The notes under the pieces: generated by a model | The model's database searches: none | Told to the model about the DNA's origin: nothing | The model's input: the letters and a program-made list of their open reading frames with translations, nothing else | Part shown: positions 48,827 through 59,675 of the stretch, one piece after another | How positions within the stretch are numbered: position 1 is the first letter of the stretch | Layout: each line of letters starts with the position of its first letter | DNA from: Pyrenophora tritici-repentis | Lineage: Eukaryota > Ascomycota > Dothideomycetes > Pleosporales > Pleosporaceae | Length of the DNA stretch: 64,000 nt | Direction: 5' to 3' | NCBI RefSeq assembly: GCF_003171515.1 | Contig: NC_089399.1 | Location: 868,001-932,000 of the forward strand | Position numbers and translations under genes: made by a program

Positions 48827-50374
48827 GGTTGATCGTGTTGAGAAGGGGATTTGGAACTTGGGTTGATGGTTTAGTTAGGTAGCGTAGACTGTGAGGCTGC
48901 AACAAGTAATTTCTCTGTGAATAACAGATGAGGTCGGTATGGAAACAGCAAGGATCTACCGTTGTAGCGACCCGTAAGGGTAGCCAAGGGTAGCGGTGCG
49001 GCGCAAGGGTTTTCTATCGGGAAACTCGATTGTAAGAAGGGATAACCTCAAAACAGATGGTGCGATTGATCATTGGATAACGGCGTAGAGTTGTGTTCCA
49101 GCCTCAGATGTCAGATTAATATACGCCAGAGCATGGGTTTCTCCATGTGTTGTCAGGGCGGTAGCCCAATAGACCAAGTACGATTCACTTGATGAGGGGT
49201 ACAAGACTCTCGAGCGCGACGTCGCACAAAGTAGGGAAGTGAAAAACGAGTAGTAACCGGGGGACTGGTTCGTGGAATGGAAGTTGGACCAATGAGACAA
49301 CGGACATGACACTAGCGTAGTGAAGGACTTGATGAGAAGATGAGCAGCAGTAAATGGAGGCGACTACAAAATCTTCACCAGCGGGTGATCTTGAGGATCA
49401 AATCTCATTTTTTACTACAGAAAGCGCCAGACATGACGCCCTGGAAGTGGGCAAGAGCTACACCTGGACACGTCGCTAAACGCTGTCCAGGTGCTGTTTG
49501 ATCATGTCCAACATCGTAAAGGGGTGTGCAAACTGCTTTTCGTTTGCAAAATGAGGCCTGAAATCCTTCTGCAGCTGATATTGGAGGCGTTTCGCGAATG
49601 AGAGCGTGCGAAATCAAGAAGTGTGTTGTGAAGTGTCGAGGGAGGCGTTGCCAAGAAGATCGGTCATCTTCCCCGCAGCTCCACTTCCATCGCATTGGCA
49701 GCCCCTCGACGCCCTGCATGCCACTATCAAGACAAAGGCACCAAGCTATCGAACCGACTATATGACTTCACCACGCAATACCCCTTCTCAATAGTGGCTG
49801 GATGAAGAGGGATATCGAATGGTAGAAACACACTTGACAATCCATCATATATCCCGCTTCTCACGAGCTTTGGCGAGAGCCTACACTATGTCCTGTGAAT
49901 GAACATTTCTTGTGCTCCTATCATATGTCACATCCGCCCACCCATTCGTACATGTCGCGCTATCTGATAGGGCTCCTCGCTACGAGTTCAACGCCTCAAC
50001 CTCAAAGAACAAAGAACCCAAGGGCCGCACGATAGGGCATGCTGACATCCAACCGTTCGTGTTGACGACTGTGACAGGCCGCATTGTCATGTAGCCTAGC
50101 ACTGAAAAAATGGCGCGAGCGTTAATTGTGCTATTAATGAACAAGCTCACCGCTGCACTGCAAGTACTGATAGGGTTGCCCTGTGTATTGGTCGGGTGCA
50201 GCGACGTCTTCACACGGCACCGACTTGCTAATAACTACTTGGCCATTTACACTGCCCAGCCAGATAAGTTTTGAGCATCATAAAATTAGTTCCGGCTGTA
50301 GCTAATAACCAGGTATAGACACGCTCATTAACCAACCCTCTCGACAGACAGAGATATCTCGTTGGCTTCCATAC
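48827..50374. other. Intergenic, no gene seen
   Basis: About 1.5 kb upstream of the receptor gene and downstream of the catalase-like gene. Frames at 49405-49794 overlap on both strands and show no domain. Confidence 0.5.
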
Positions 50375-51379
50375 CTACTCTGCTGCTCTTCTCTGTCTCC
50401 CAGAAATCAAATAGGTGCTGGCGCGGACGTCTAGGAGTGGGTCATCGCTCGGCTCCACCCCTTCAACACGTGGTATCGGGTCGAAAATGATAGTCTTTTG
50501 CTGCTGGAGACTTTCTGAATCGCTCATTATTTTTTGAACCTTGATGATACCGAGCTCGACTATCTTTCTCTCCTCAGGCCAGAGGACAGTCGCATTGTCC
50601 GTCACGTCACCCTCTTGAGCGACCTGTCCTACAAGTTTGAACTTAACTTCCCCAGATTCCAAACGCAAAGGCAACTCATCGAAGAGGTAAGATTTTCCCT
50701 TCAACCCTTCTGAATCGATATACTTCTGACCAGCAGCTGGCAAAACCCGGTATCTCAGAGTCGTGACCTGGCCCTCTTTATTGATGAATCGATATGCATT
50801 CACGCCGAAGAACCTCTCCGTAGCAAAGCTCTCGGGGCTTAGTCTCACCTCATTCAGAAACCGTGAGGTTTCCGGATGCCGTTCCAAGAACTCAGGTACG
50901 GCCTCCCCAGGATTATCCCCTGTTGCTGCCTGCAAGAACTCGAGAAAATCTCCGCCTGTACGTGTAGGAAAGTACGGCGTAGAGTGCGTTATGATATCGG
51001 TATGGTGACGCTTTCCGTCGGGAGAGGGTAGGTGAAAGCGAATTGCCAGACCCCTCGGGTTTGCGTTTGCGTCGTTATCGGGTATTTGGGGTATGCCGGT
51101 GGATGAGGAGAAACGAACAGTGAGTGGTGTAGAAGGTTCGTTGAAATGCGGGGCCGAAGATAGACCCGATGCGGTGGCTGTTGGAAAGAAAATTCCGCTC
51201 AATAGATGGCCTTTTGCATGGGCTTACAGGCTTGTATGTGAGCTACGTTCATTGTCAGACATGATTCGGTTGAACGTACCCGGCCTGAAGCTATGTGGGA
51301 CGTCACCAGCCATCTCACGAAGCTTATTGACGAGTCCATTGCTAGTCTCGTTCACTTTCCCATCGTTGGAAAGCGGCAT
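50375..51379 (-). CDS. Short catalase-related heme protein (SrpA-like)
   Basis: Exons 51280-51379 and 50375-51222 join to 315 aa. The junction rebuilds HSFRPAHAKGHLLSGIFFPT, the catalase N-terminal motif with the distal His in AHAKG. FNEPSTPLTVRFSSSTGIP and NPRGLAIRFHLP are the next catalase-core segments, then FFGVNAYRFINKEGQVTTLR. The C-terminal part ends at residue 315, without the helical and flavodoxin-like domains of large catalases, so it belongs with compact catalase-related peroxidases of the SrpA type. Peroxide-dependent activity is inferred. Distal ligand and Arg positions look preserved; the proximal Tyr could not be fixed with confidence. The longer open frame upstream has no ATG. 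Confidence 0.85.
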
Positions 51380-52791
51380 ATTGGGCGAAGACAAAGATTC
51401 AACTGAACAAAGACAGTCAAGAGATAGGATGAAGGGAGGGACAGGGGGATTAGACACAATCTTCAGCTTTTAAGTACCACAGCAGCACCATAATGTTGCT
51501 TAGTAAATCCTCAAGGAAAGATGCTCTAAACCGTATCCAATGCTGTCTGTACACATACAGAAATCAAAACTTTCATTGGCTGGGTACAGCTTATGAACGC
51601 TAACTGCATGCTTAGTACGCAGACTGCATATATTCGGCAACTACGACAAACAACTTCCAGCCGTTAAGCACTAACAAATAAAATGCGGAATTGTTCTTAA
51701 CAGGATACCATAGCCGTAGTCTGCAGTCTTAGTGATGACGTATGTTGCAGCTAGTGGAGGTCGCAGGGTGTTGGGCTCACTGCACACAGTTGAGGTGAGC
51801 ATGCGCCGCTTGTGTTGCCACTCCTAGCTAAAGTGGACATGGTTCTATTCTATAGTTCTAAAATCATTTGGCACTTATAGGTTTTCTAGCACGTTGTCCA
51901 TCATATACAAGAGGAAGTCCTTACAAATGATGACAATAAAACTTACATTGTGGAGACTGGAGGAAAACGTAGTAGAGTGGTAGCCTAATGATCAGAAGAG
52001 AGTCCGCCGCTAATGTGCAATGAGCAGAGTTTAAATAAGAGGCATCAAGTTATCCAAAAAAGGAAGAGATATCAGGTGTTCTCCTGCTGAAGCCTCCCTG
52101 AGAATTCTAGCCCTAGCCCTGATCACCTAACGCCTACGGCATGTAACCATCTACTGCACCATGGTATAATCAAATGGATAATATTTGCAGGAAATTTGTT
52201 TCTGAAGAGACATACAAGAAGGACATGGTACCTAGGTAGCATGCAGTACTGCAGAAAGGGAGTGAGGAGAGGGAAAGTCGCGACTATGAAAAGTCAAGCC
52301 GGTGACATCCCTATCACGTCAGAAGATCACAAGATATTGATGGCAATGTTTATTTAAAACAGACTACTAGAGATAGCGTTAGGACTTGGATGGTAAAAGA
52401 GTAGTTGTATATGTCGGGCGATCTGGTCAAGGCCTATACGGCGTTTGTTCTCCCGCGAAAATCTTTACTTCTGAGTTAAATTAGGGGTTTTGGAAGTGCA
52501 TTGCATCAAGCGCACATATCAGTTTGGGTAGTAATAGTAGCAGCTGTTTGTGCATTGGCGTCTGGTTGTTGATAAGGCAATGCTCAAGTCCCTAGTCTCA
52601 AACATCCGGACGGCCCGCAGCTAGGTTGACACGGTCGTCAGCTCCACCATGAATTGTATTCGGCTTCGTCTCGAGCGAGGGTACGAGCTGACTCACCTCG
52701 GCGCCTAAACAACCGGGCCGACAATGTACGCCAAGGCATGTTTTGCACGCCCACGTGGTTTCTAGAAGCTTTTGCCCCATTGTCGCGATGC

Positions 52792-52819
52792 CTAACTAAC
52801 TAGTACGTTAGTTAGTTAG
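52792..52819. repeat. Perfect 11-bp inverted repeat with 6-bp spacer
   Basis: CTAACTAACTA and its reverse complement TAGTTAGTTAG flank GTACGT. The arms are themselves made of the tetramer TAAC, so a simple-repeat origin is possible. Confidence 0.9.
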
Positions 52820-53995
52820 CGCAACAGGCCCGAGTAGGCGCCTCTACCAGCTACCCTCTGCATAATTGCTAGCCTACGTATATCTCGCGGGCCGCTAAGG
52901 TGCACAAATCGGAATTCGACAAGGCAGGAGGTGGGGTGTTTTCTACCCACCGGCATTTCCTCCACGTGCAAACTGGGGCAGGAGGGGCGGTGGGTGGAAA
53001 GCGCTTCCATCACAGCTCGTTTACCTACTCCAGGGCTCCATTGTACAGGACGCGAACGCCGACATGATGCCTAGCGACAAGTCGATAGTTTTCCACTACG
53101 ACGGATCACTTTTTGTGGGTGCTCTGGTACCTATGGCTTCTTGAGATATTCTATGATGAATGCGTAGGTTCTGTATATACATGGCTTACAATCAACTAAG
53201 AATCTTGGATCCAACCGACTCTTATGCCTCGCCGTGATCTTGGACTTCTTGGTGTCGGCCATCGCAAGATAATTATCATGGCCATTGGGAGGGGAAACAA
53301 AAGGAGGGGCGAGGGGTTGCGACTCCTGGCAGTCCAATTGTGTGCTCTACGCCAGCTTAAGCTGGTACCAGAAAGCTCTTCAAAAGCTGGATCGTCGATG
53401 GCGGTATCTTTACAAACGCTGCCAAGATGATGCCATACTAGCAAAAAGCAGGTTTTCTTTCAGAAGAGATGCAAATACTTCGGTGTAATTGTCCATATTG
53501 AAATGCTCCATCGCCAGACTATCCTTGATGCTCACATCCTTCATTAGCCATCTGAACGGCTAGACGGCACGAATCTCTTCCATCTGTGAGACTCGTGCAC
53601 TCCAGCATATCAAATACCTATTGCAAGTGCTGGGTACCGTCCGGACATTGGGCCTCCATGCCCTGAGCGGTCAATCCTTTCCCCATTAACTGGTGGAGAA
53701 ATTTGGTGTCGAGCTAGAGAAGAGGAAGAAGGAACTCGGAAACGCTACGGCGCTGGATAGTCGCTAGATCCAGCCACTTCGCCAGAGCATGTAAGCTTCA
53801 ACGACAAGTCTCAAACAAGGCGAAGACTGTCGAAACGTCACTATCACACCAGAGTCCGTGATTTGGACCAGAGTACCAGAAGGGTTCATCGGTCCCTCTC
53901 GGTGGTCACCAGCACATCATTCAACCATGTGTGGGTATATGAGACCAGGGGTCGATTATCTTTGCGAGTGAGTTCTTCGTCAGACTTTCCTATGG

Positions 53996-54236
53996 ATTCT
54001 CCGCAAAAATTTCCTGTGGGTTCTCTATGTACAGCGTATGTTTTCATTATGGTCGTAGAGTTCATGTTGAGTCGTGTGGTTGCAGAATAGTAGGTAGCTA
54101 TAGGTTTTCCCGGGTTCTCCGCAACACTGTCCGCAGGCTCTCCGCAAGAACGTCTGCAGGACTTCCCCAAGACTTTCCCACGAGTGCTCTACATACAGCG
54201 TGTGCATAAGTCATGAAGGTTGTGCTGAGTTGTAAT
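53996..54236. repeat. Diverged tandem duplication
   Basis: Two copies share CTCCGCAA near their start, then a CTAYRTACAGCGTRTG motif (54024-54039 and 54187-54204) and GTTSWTGCTGAG-like sequence (54060-54070, 54212-54221). Differences include many C/T and G/A changes. Confidence 0.55.
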
Positions 54237-54585
54237 CAAAACATTTACCATGGAACGCGACATTGTGAATCAATGGTGATTCTTAGAAATTTGAAAATTC
54301 AATAGAAGTATAAGTTCTGATATATTCTGTGTGAAAATGACTTATGGGCGGTATCTTCACCATGTACCCTATGGCCTCCTAATCACTACATACCATAATA
54401 CTAGTGGTAAGCACAAGTAAACAGAAAATAATTCAAATATGTTGTGAAGCAGATGGGTTTGGTATTATATCATATTCATTTAACGGCCATATAAAACATC
54501 CTCATAATGGTAGTCACACTGCTTCCCGCAGAACCCAATTATATGTACAGACTGTCACTCCCTCCTAACTTCCTCACAAGCGCCC

Positions 54586-54937
54586 TCATGCCAAGGAGGT
54601 GCCAGCACCGAATTTTTTGCAGTAGTATTCAACCTCGTCGCCTCCCAAGTGCTTAGCGTCAGAAAAGCACATTGGCATGTTGCTGATGACAACCTGTATT
54701 CGATTGTTAGCGTGTGTGATTTGAAGTTAAAAGTCGCTGATTATATCTTACCATTTTGCAGTCTTTGCATGAATCCCAGTGTTCGCCTCCAGTGTTTCGG
54801 TTTCTGTATGCGTTCGGAATTTGGCCTGCTCGACAAACTCCGCAGCAACCCCGTCCCGCCACCTGCCCCGGCCGGCTGGGACGGCGAAAAGGTGGTCTAC
54901 CCAAACTGGCCTTCCAACAAGACCGTTCAGTCCAGAT
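54586..54937 (-). CDS. Possible small cysteine-containing protein, partial model
   Basis: A last exon at 54586-54693 (MPMCFSDAKHLGGDEVEYYC to a stop after GTSLA) joins across a normal 58-bp intron (54694-54751) to an exon whose end reads GGEHWDSCKDCKM. The joined frame is protein-like and has four or more cysteines. The upstream limit is unclear: 54937 follows an AACAG acceptor, but no first exon or signal peptide could be found. The plus strand of the same interval is also open (to 55032) with good codon usage, so only one of the two can be right. The gene may be truncated. Confidence 0.35.
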
Positions 54938-55286
54938 CTGTTAAACCTGGAAACTGCACGGAGCGCGAAATTCCGCTACATGAGCGACACGGGACGCGCG
55001 GAACAATCCAGATCACGGTACCTGGACCCTAAAGCAGGTTGCTGGGCTGGGATGTTCGTATGAGCAACATAGCCAAGGGTGTTGGTCGGTCTATAGCACT
55101 AGTGCTGGAAGGAAATAACGATAAATAGGAATGAATTCTGCTCGGTGATTGTTCTGGTTGATTGTCTTGCGGAGGAGAACTATGGAAGAGCTAGATATAG
55201 GAGGTCTGGTCTGAGCGCTGCTCGGACGCCGCGATCAGTGCGCCTGTCCGCGTGACCGAGATCAGTGCGGCCGATCGCGTGGCTGA

Positions 55287-55700
55287 GATATCTGTGATCT
55301 GACAAAGGGGATTATTACCATTTCCGTATCTAAGGGCTTCACGGTCGGCAACAGCGTTACCTTCGGTGCCAGGGGAGAGTTGAGCCCGGTACCAACAATC
55401 TTCACAATCGGCGGGAATGCTGAAAAGCAAAGGCAATGGTCGACTGTAGATACTACTGCCTTTATTGGTCCTGTACCAGCGAACAAGTACGGCGCCTTCG
55501 TCACCAACGCGTGGACGAATCGAAAGACCGGGCACGTATTTACGAGTGTCATTGGCGGTGGTGGTACCTGGGGACCTTATATGATTGACACGCTCGACGA
55601 GAAGCAATATGGTGATATGACATGGGTTGACGGCCTCATTTCTATATGCGCCAGGACCAAAATTCCTCCAAAAAGGTGCCTTGGTGGTGATTTCCTCTAG
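55287..55700 (+). CDS. Open frame resembling an exon of a small beta-rich protein
   Basis: Open from a TGA at 55284 to a TAG at 55698. It reads with good codon usage: GFTVGNSVTFGARGELSPVP, NKYGAFVTNAWTNRKTGHVF, SVIGGGGTWGPYMIDTL. No ATG occurs in the first two thirds, so it would need an upstream exon, perhaps the plus-strand frame ending 55032, or it is a gene remnant. The alternation of small and hydrophobic residues suggests beta strands. I recognise no family. Confidence 0.35.
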   Translation, partial: DICDLTKGIITISVSKGFTVGNSVTFGARGELSPVPTIFTIGGNAEKQRQWSTVDTTAFIGPVPANKYGAFVTNAWTNRKTGHVFTSVIGGGGTWGPYMIDTLDEKQYGDMTWVDGLISICARTKIPPKRCLGGDFL

Positions 55701-55760
55701 ATGCGCCCCACCGGGGAATGAGAGAGACTTGGGATATGTGTGGGATACGGCGGTGGACAT

Positions 55761-57419
55761 TTCGGCATACAATCTTCAAGGCACGTAGCGGAGCTGCGTG
55801 GTTAATTTGTACATAGTAGTGAATGGGAATAGGCTATAGTTACGTACGGTCACGACAGCATGATGAGGGAATGTTAGCTTTATCGAATTTATGACATGAT
55901 TTTTCATAATTCGCACATCATACCTTGTACACTACCTGAACGTGCTCATTTCGTACAGAAGAGCAGATCTTGGCTCCACCAAACTCTCCTCGTTCACATT
56001 TAGCAATTTTGAATGCATTTACACCCTACAAGCCCTCCTTCAGTGTCCTCTTGGACATTGAGCGTGTGCCTTTGTCACCATACAGTCTACAATCCTGTGA
56101 ACCATATACGTCGCTTGGTTCTTGAAAGTCACCCAGATATTCTCCACCTTGTGATATACGTCTAATCTAACTAACTGCTGCCATTCTCTTCATGTAAACA
56201 AACACGCACAGCCAATTCTCGCTGCGAGGCTTCCCGTTCCTTGTCTCCCCCCTGTGCATGAGTAAGCAAAAGAAGCATTCGTGTACCCATGTATCCCCAG
56301 ATCTTTGTTCACGCACGTCTCTTGGGGTGTCTCGAGTATCCTCTGTTCTGCGGGGCATACGGAGATGCCCACGTGCTCCAAGTGTCGAGTGCACGGGCTA
56401 TGATCTCCAATGACATGCCCAGCGATATACCTGTGCTTTTTATCCCACAATCCAGCCTCCTCACATAGCCTCCCTCTACCATCTGTCCCAAGTGGGATGT
56501 TAATTAGTAATTAGTGGGATTATCATCACAGGTCCATTGTCCTACAACTTGCTCGTTTTGTCTAGTCTTCTTCTTGCAATCAATTTACCACACACTAAAA
56601 ACCAAACTTATTTCCCAGCGCACACTTGTTCTAGGTACCTCCACTTTGATTGTATAACAACTCGGTCAATATCTCCCGGTGGCAATTCTAACAAAAGGCA
56701 GCGAAGCATTCGGAAGCCACAAGGTTCCAAAAATTGATCTTCCTCGTTTGGTATGTTTGCGTATGTGTGTACGTGTGTATGGGCACACGAGACCTTTGCG
56801 GTGACATTCTTTCTTACGCTAGTTTTCTGTTACATAAGGACACTAAAGTGAATGGATATTGAAGAATATCATTACCTCGTATTGCCAGTAAGACTCCGTG
56901 ATTAGCGCCGACTGCGGCTCATCGGCATTAGTGAAACACATGACCATTGCGTCATCTTATACGAGATAGCATTGACTCGGCTCCGATCCTGAATACAGGT
57001 TCTCCAACCTGAAAGTTTTGTCGGGAAGCGCTGGAAATAAGGTTTGGGCGATCGTTGGACGGAAGAGGAAGAAGGTCAAGGAAAGAATAATTCTGCAGGG
57101 TAGAATAACGTCATAAACTGATGATTCGCATGTAAATACGTATATGAGACTAGAGAGTTTCATGGTTTCATGGGGAAACGGAGACATTGAGATAGCGGTA
57201 CCGGCACCGGCACCGGTACGTACATACGTTCACTGTTTACGTGTACCTAATGGATTTAGACACTTGCTCAATAACCCTACAACCGGTCCGATCTCATCCC
57301 CAGGATTTCGACCTTCCAAGCTACAGTTATCACTGTACCCTTTGTTAGGTGCATTGCCCCAGATACCCCTCAAAGCTTGTGCTGTAAGATGCTTAATCGC
57401 CCCCACTCGGTATACCTGC
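55761..57419. other. Intergenic, no gene seen
   Basis: About 1.7 kb without convincing coding sequence. A GC-rich imperfect palindrome built of ACCGGC units lies at 57197-57219. Confidence 0.5.
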
Positions 57420-58793
57420 TCACTCCTCTCTCATGCTATCAATCCAAGGCTTGAGCGAACAAAGACCGATAGTGACCGCCTCCTCGGTCCTGATTGTCCT
57501 ACTGCCTTGTGCCGGCACCAGATTGATCCACGCGTCAAAAATAGAGTTTGCCGTGGACTTGTTAAGCTCCTTCCCAAGTACCGGGTCGTTGGCCACTGCC
57601 GGTTCTATACCGGCCTGACCGCCAAACACGATAAGCAAGTGCTTGAAGGATTCGGGGGCTTTGGCGACATCTCCTGTCCACGTGACTGATTGAGATGGAC
57701 CGACGCCCGAGATGAATGAGTAGACAGATTGGCCACGCTCTGAGGTGCCAATGGAAAAGTCATAGCCGCCGGGGTATTCGCATTCAGAATAGACGTCGCT
57801 GAGGCACGCAGCGCGTCGGACGGTGTAACCCCAGTAGTAGCCTCCCTCCTCACGCGGTAGACTAGCAGCGCATGCTGTAGCATCCAGGTTATCGCAGTCG
57901 ACTTGCGAAAGATGTGGCCAATTATTCGGTGGGTCGATATTGGCAAAGCGGACCGTGGTGCGCATGCCCTCCTCGATGGGTACATCCTTTGGTGTCGGAA
58001 CCCGAACTGGATACGGAAGACCACATTTGACATATGCGTATCCTTGCTCATCCTTTGATTTCTTTGATTTCTTGCTCTTGGGCGTAGACGGCAGCGGGGG
58101 TGCTGGACCGACAAAGACACCCTCACGGTATTGACACCACTCATGGCTCCTGAGATGATGTGGCATGTCCATGCTGGGCAGGTTGCCAACCCATTTGAGG
58201 TTTTGATGTTCCTTAAAGATACTCAACCGATGATCCTCGCGATCATACCTCAAATGAGGAGGGCACTCGGCAAAGGATAGCAAATGATATAGAAATTGGT
58301 CTGGGTTTTGCCATGCTTCATCTTGCTCCAGGATAGAATCTAGGACTTGTTGCTTTGACCGTCCTTTCCGAATGTACTTGGGGTCGATGACTCTGGGGTC
58401 GATATTGACGGGATCATCGTCGAACACAACAATTTCGTCGACACAGTAGATGGCCGCTGCGCGTGCGATGCGGCCGACTTGAATGGTCTTGTGGTCGGGC
58501 TTCTTCGCGTTGAGAGTCCAGCTACCAGGTAAGGCGATGGTGACGGTCCAGTCTCGGCCTTTGGTTGGATTGAAAATCGCAGTGGGTTTCGATGTATCAA
58601 CATCTTCCATGGATTGCTCCTGATTATCGCTTTTCCTCTTCTTAGTTGGGCTGGAGTTGTCATGTGAGTTTTGATGAACTACGACCGAGGCCGAGGCCGA
58701 TGCCTTGCGCTTCTGCAATGACATCAGCATCCGTCAAGTTTGAGTTAAGCACGATTAATTTACCTTTATGTTTTCTGCGGTTCGCGACGGCAT
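57420..58793 (-). CDS. SPOUT-fold RNA methyltransferase (SPOUT1/C9orf114 type)
   Basis: A 30-bp first exon (58764-58793, MPSRTAENIK) and a long exon (57420-58712) join to 440 aa. After a basic, KKRK-containing nuclear-type leader, WTVTIALPGSWTLNAKKPD begins the SPOUT domain. RAAAIYCVDEIVVFDDD, FAECPPHLRYD, SMDMPHHLRSHEWCQYREGV, YYWGYTVRRAACLS and GYDFSIGTSERG follow, with the C-terminal knot VFGGQAGIEPA and NLVPAQGSRTIRTEEAVTIG that binds S-adenosylmethionine. A KSKKSKKSKD insertion lies in the OB-like middle part. Human SPOUT1 (CENP-32) is the named relative; RNA substrate in fungi is not known to me. The short first exon is supported by the GTAAAT donor and CAG acceptor. Confidence 0.9.
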
Positions 58794-59126
58794 TTTGACG
58801 ACGATATTATCGTCGCTGTTGCGCATTGAAGCTTTAAATTTGGTAAGATTTTCAACTTATCTGTCGCGACGGAATAGTCGCTAAGTGAAGGAGGTGAAGA
58901 TCAATACTTGGTTGCTACTATGTGTCGCATGCGTCGGAGGTAAAGTCGCAGAGAAAATAAAAAGAGGCGCATCTTGTCCTGCGTTAGCGCGGATCGCGGT
59001 GAGCACCCCTGTTCAGCCCTACCGGTAGGCAGCGACCACGGTCAACTACTCCCACGTTCTTTCTCACAAGCCATCACCCTTTGCTGTTGTTCTGCAGCAA
59101 CAAGTAGCAAGAACGTCTGGGCCAAC
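58794..59126. promoter_or_regulatory. Divergent promoter region, SPOUT1-like / SelK-like genes
   Basis: 333 bp between start codons. It has an ACGATATTATCGTCG palindrome-like element near 58800-58815. No other gene. Confidence 0.5.
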
Positions 59127-59507
59127 ATGGAAGGCCACAAGTAAAGTCATCACCCTCCCTTGCACACTCTTACTGACCAGTTCAGGTCCCTCGTCTCCCG
59201 CACGCGCGACACACTCATTACCTTCTTCGCCCTCTATCTCACCACGTTGTTCTCGCTCGACACGTGGGCCGCAGCACGAGGCTCTCCCTACCGGGCACCA
59301 GGCACCAACTCGTATTACCGTCCAGCGACTACCACACCAGGACCGGACAGCTACCAGGCTGGCATGCATGGGCGCGGCAACGCGGGGCCGGGCAGTGGCG
59401 GCGGAGGTGGAGGTGAAAGTGGAGGGGGACGAAGTGTTGGCAGGGTAGACTCAAGGCCTCCGATCAAGATGGGAGGTACAGCCGGCTGTGGTGCTTGCTT
59501 GATCTAG
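59127..59507 (+). CDS. Small glycine-rich membrane protein, SelK-like with Cys instead of Sec
   Basis: A 14-bp first exon (59127-59140, MEGHK) and exon 59186-59507 join to 111 aa. One membrane segment (TLITFFALYLTTLFSL) lies at about residues 13-28. A long Gly/Pro-rich tail follows, with a GGGGGG run and the segment GGGRSVGRVDSRPP. The end is GGTAGCGACLI. This order, TM helix then Gly-rich cytosolic tail with an R-x-G-R-I/V motif and a redox residue at the C-terminus, matches the SelK/SelG family of ER membrane proteins. Animal members carry selenocysteine near the end; here two cysteines, CGAC, occupy that place. Role in ER stress or palmitoylation is inferred from animal SelK. Confidence 0.7.
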
Positions 59508-59675
59508 CATGGCTGCTGGCTGCGACTTTCCAGCCTGATCTTTGCTAGACCTGCACTTCTTCACTAAACCCGACTACTTCACGAGGATTTGAATTGATTC
59601 AGGAAACCATGTTGGATTTCCTTCATTGCTCCCTTTCGCCCCGCGCTACTCGGTGATGCTAACGAAACTATTTGT

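Larger units (their letters stand above)
51380..54585. other. 3.2 kb gene-poor, repeat-scarred region
   Basis: Relatively AT-rich in parts, with only short frames. It contains the inverted repeat at 52792-52819 and a diverged duplication around 53996-54236. Segments near 53640-53940 read like a coding remnant interrupted by stops in all frames, possibly an old transposon, but I could not identify it. Confidence 0.5.

Noticed and set aside
55191..55772. 193-codon minus frame opposite the beta-rich open frame
   Set aside because: Begins with TTG, lacks domain features and its plus-strand counterpart has better protein-like character.
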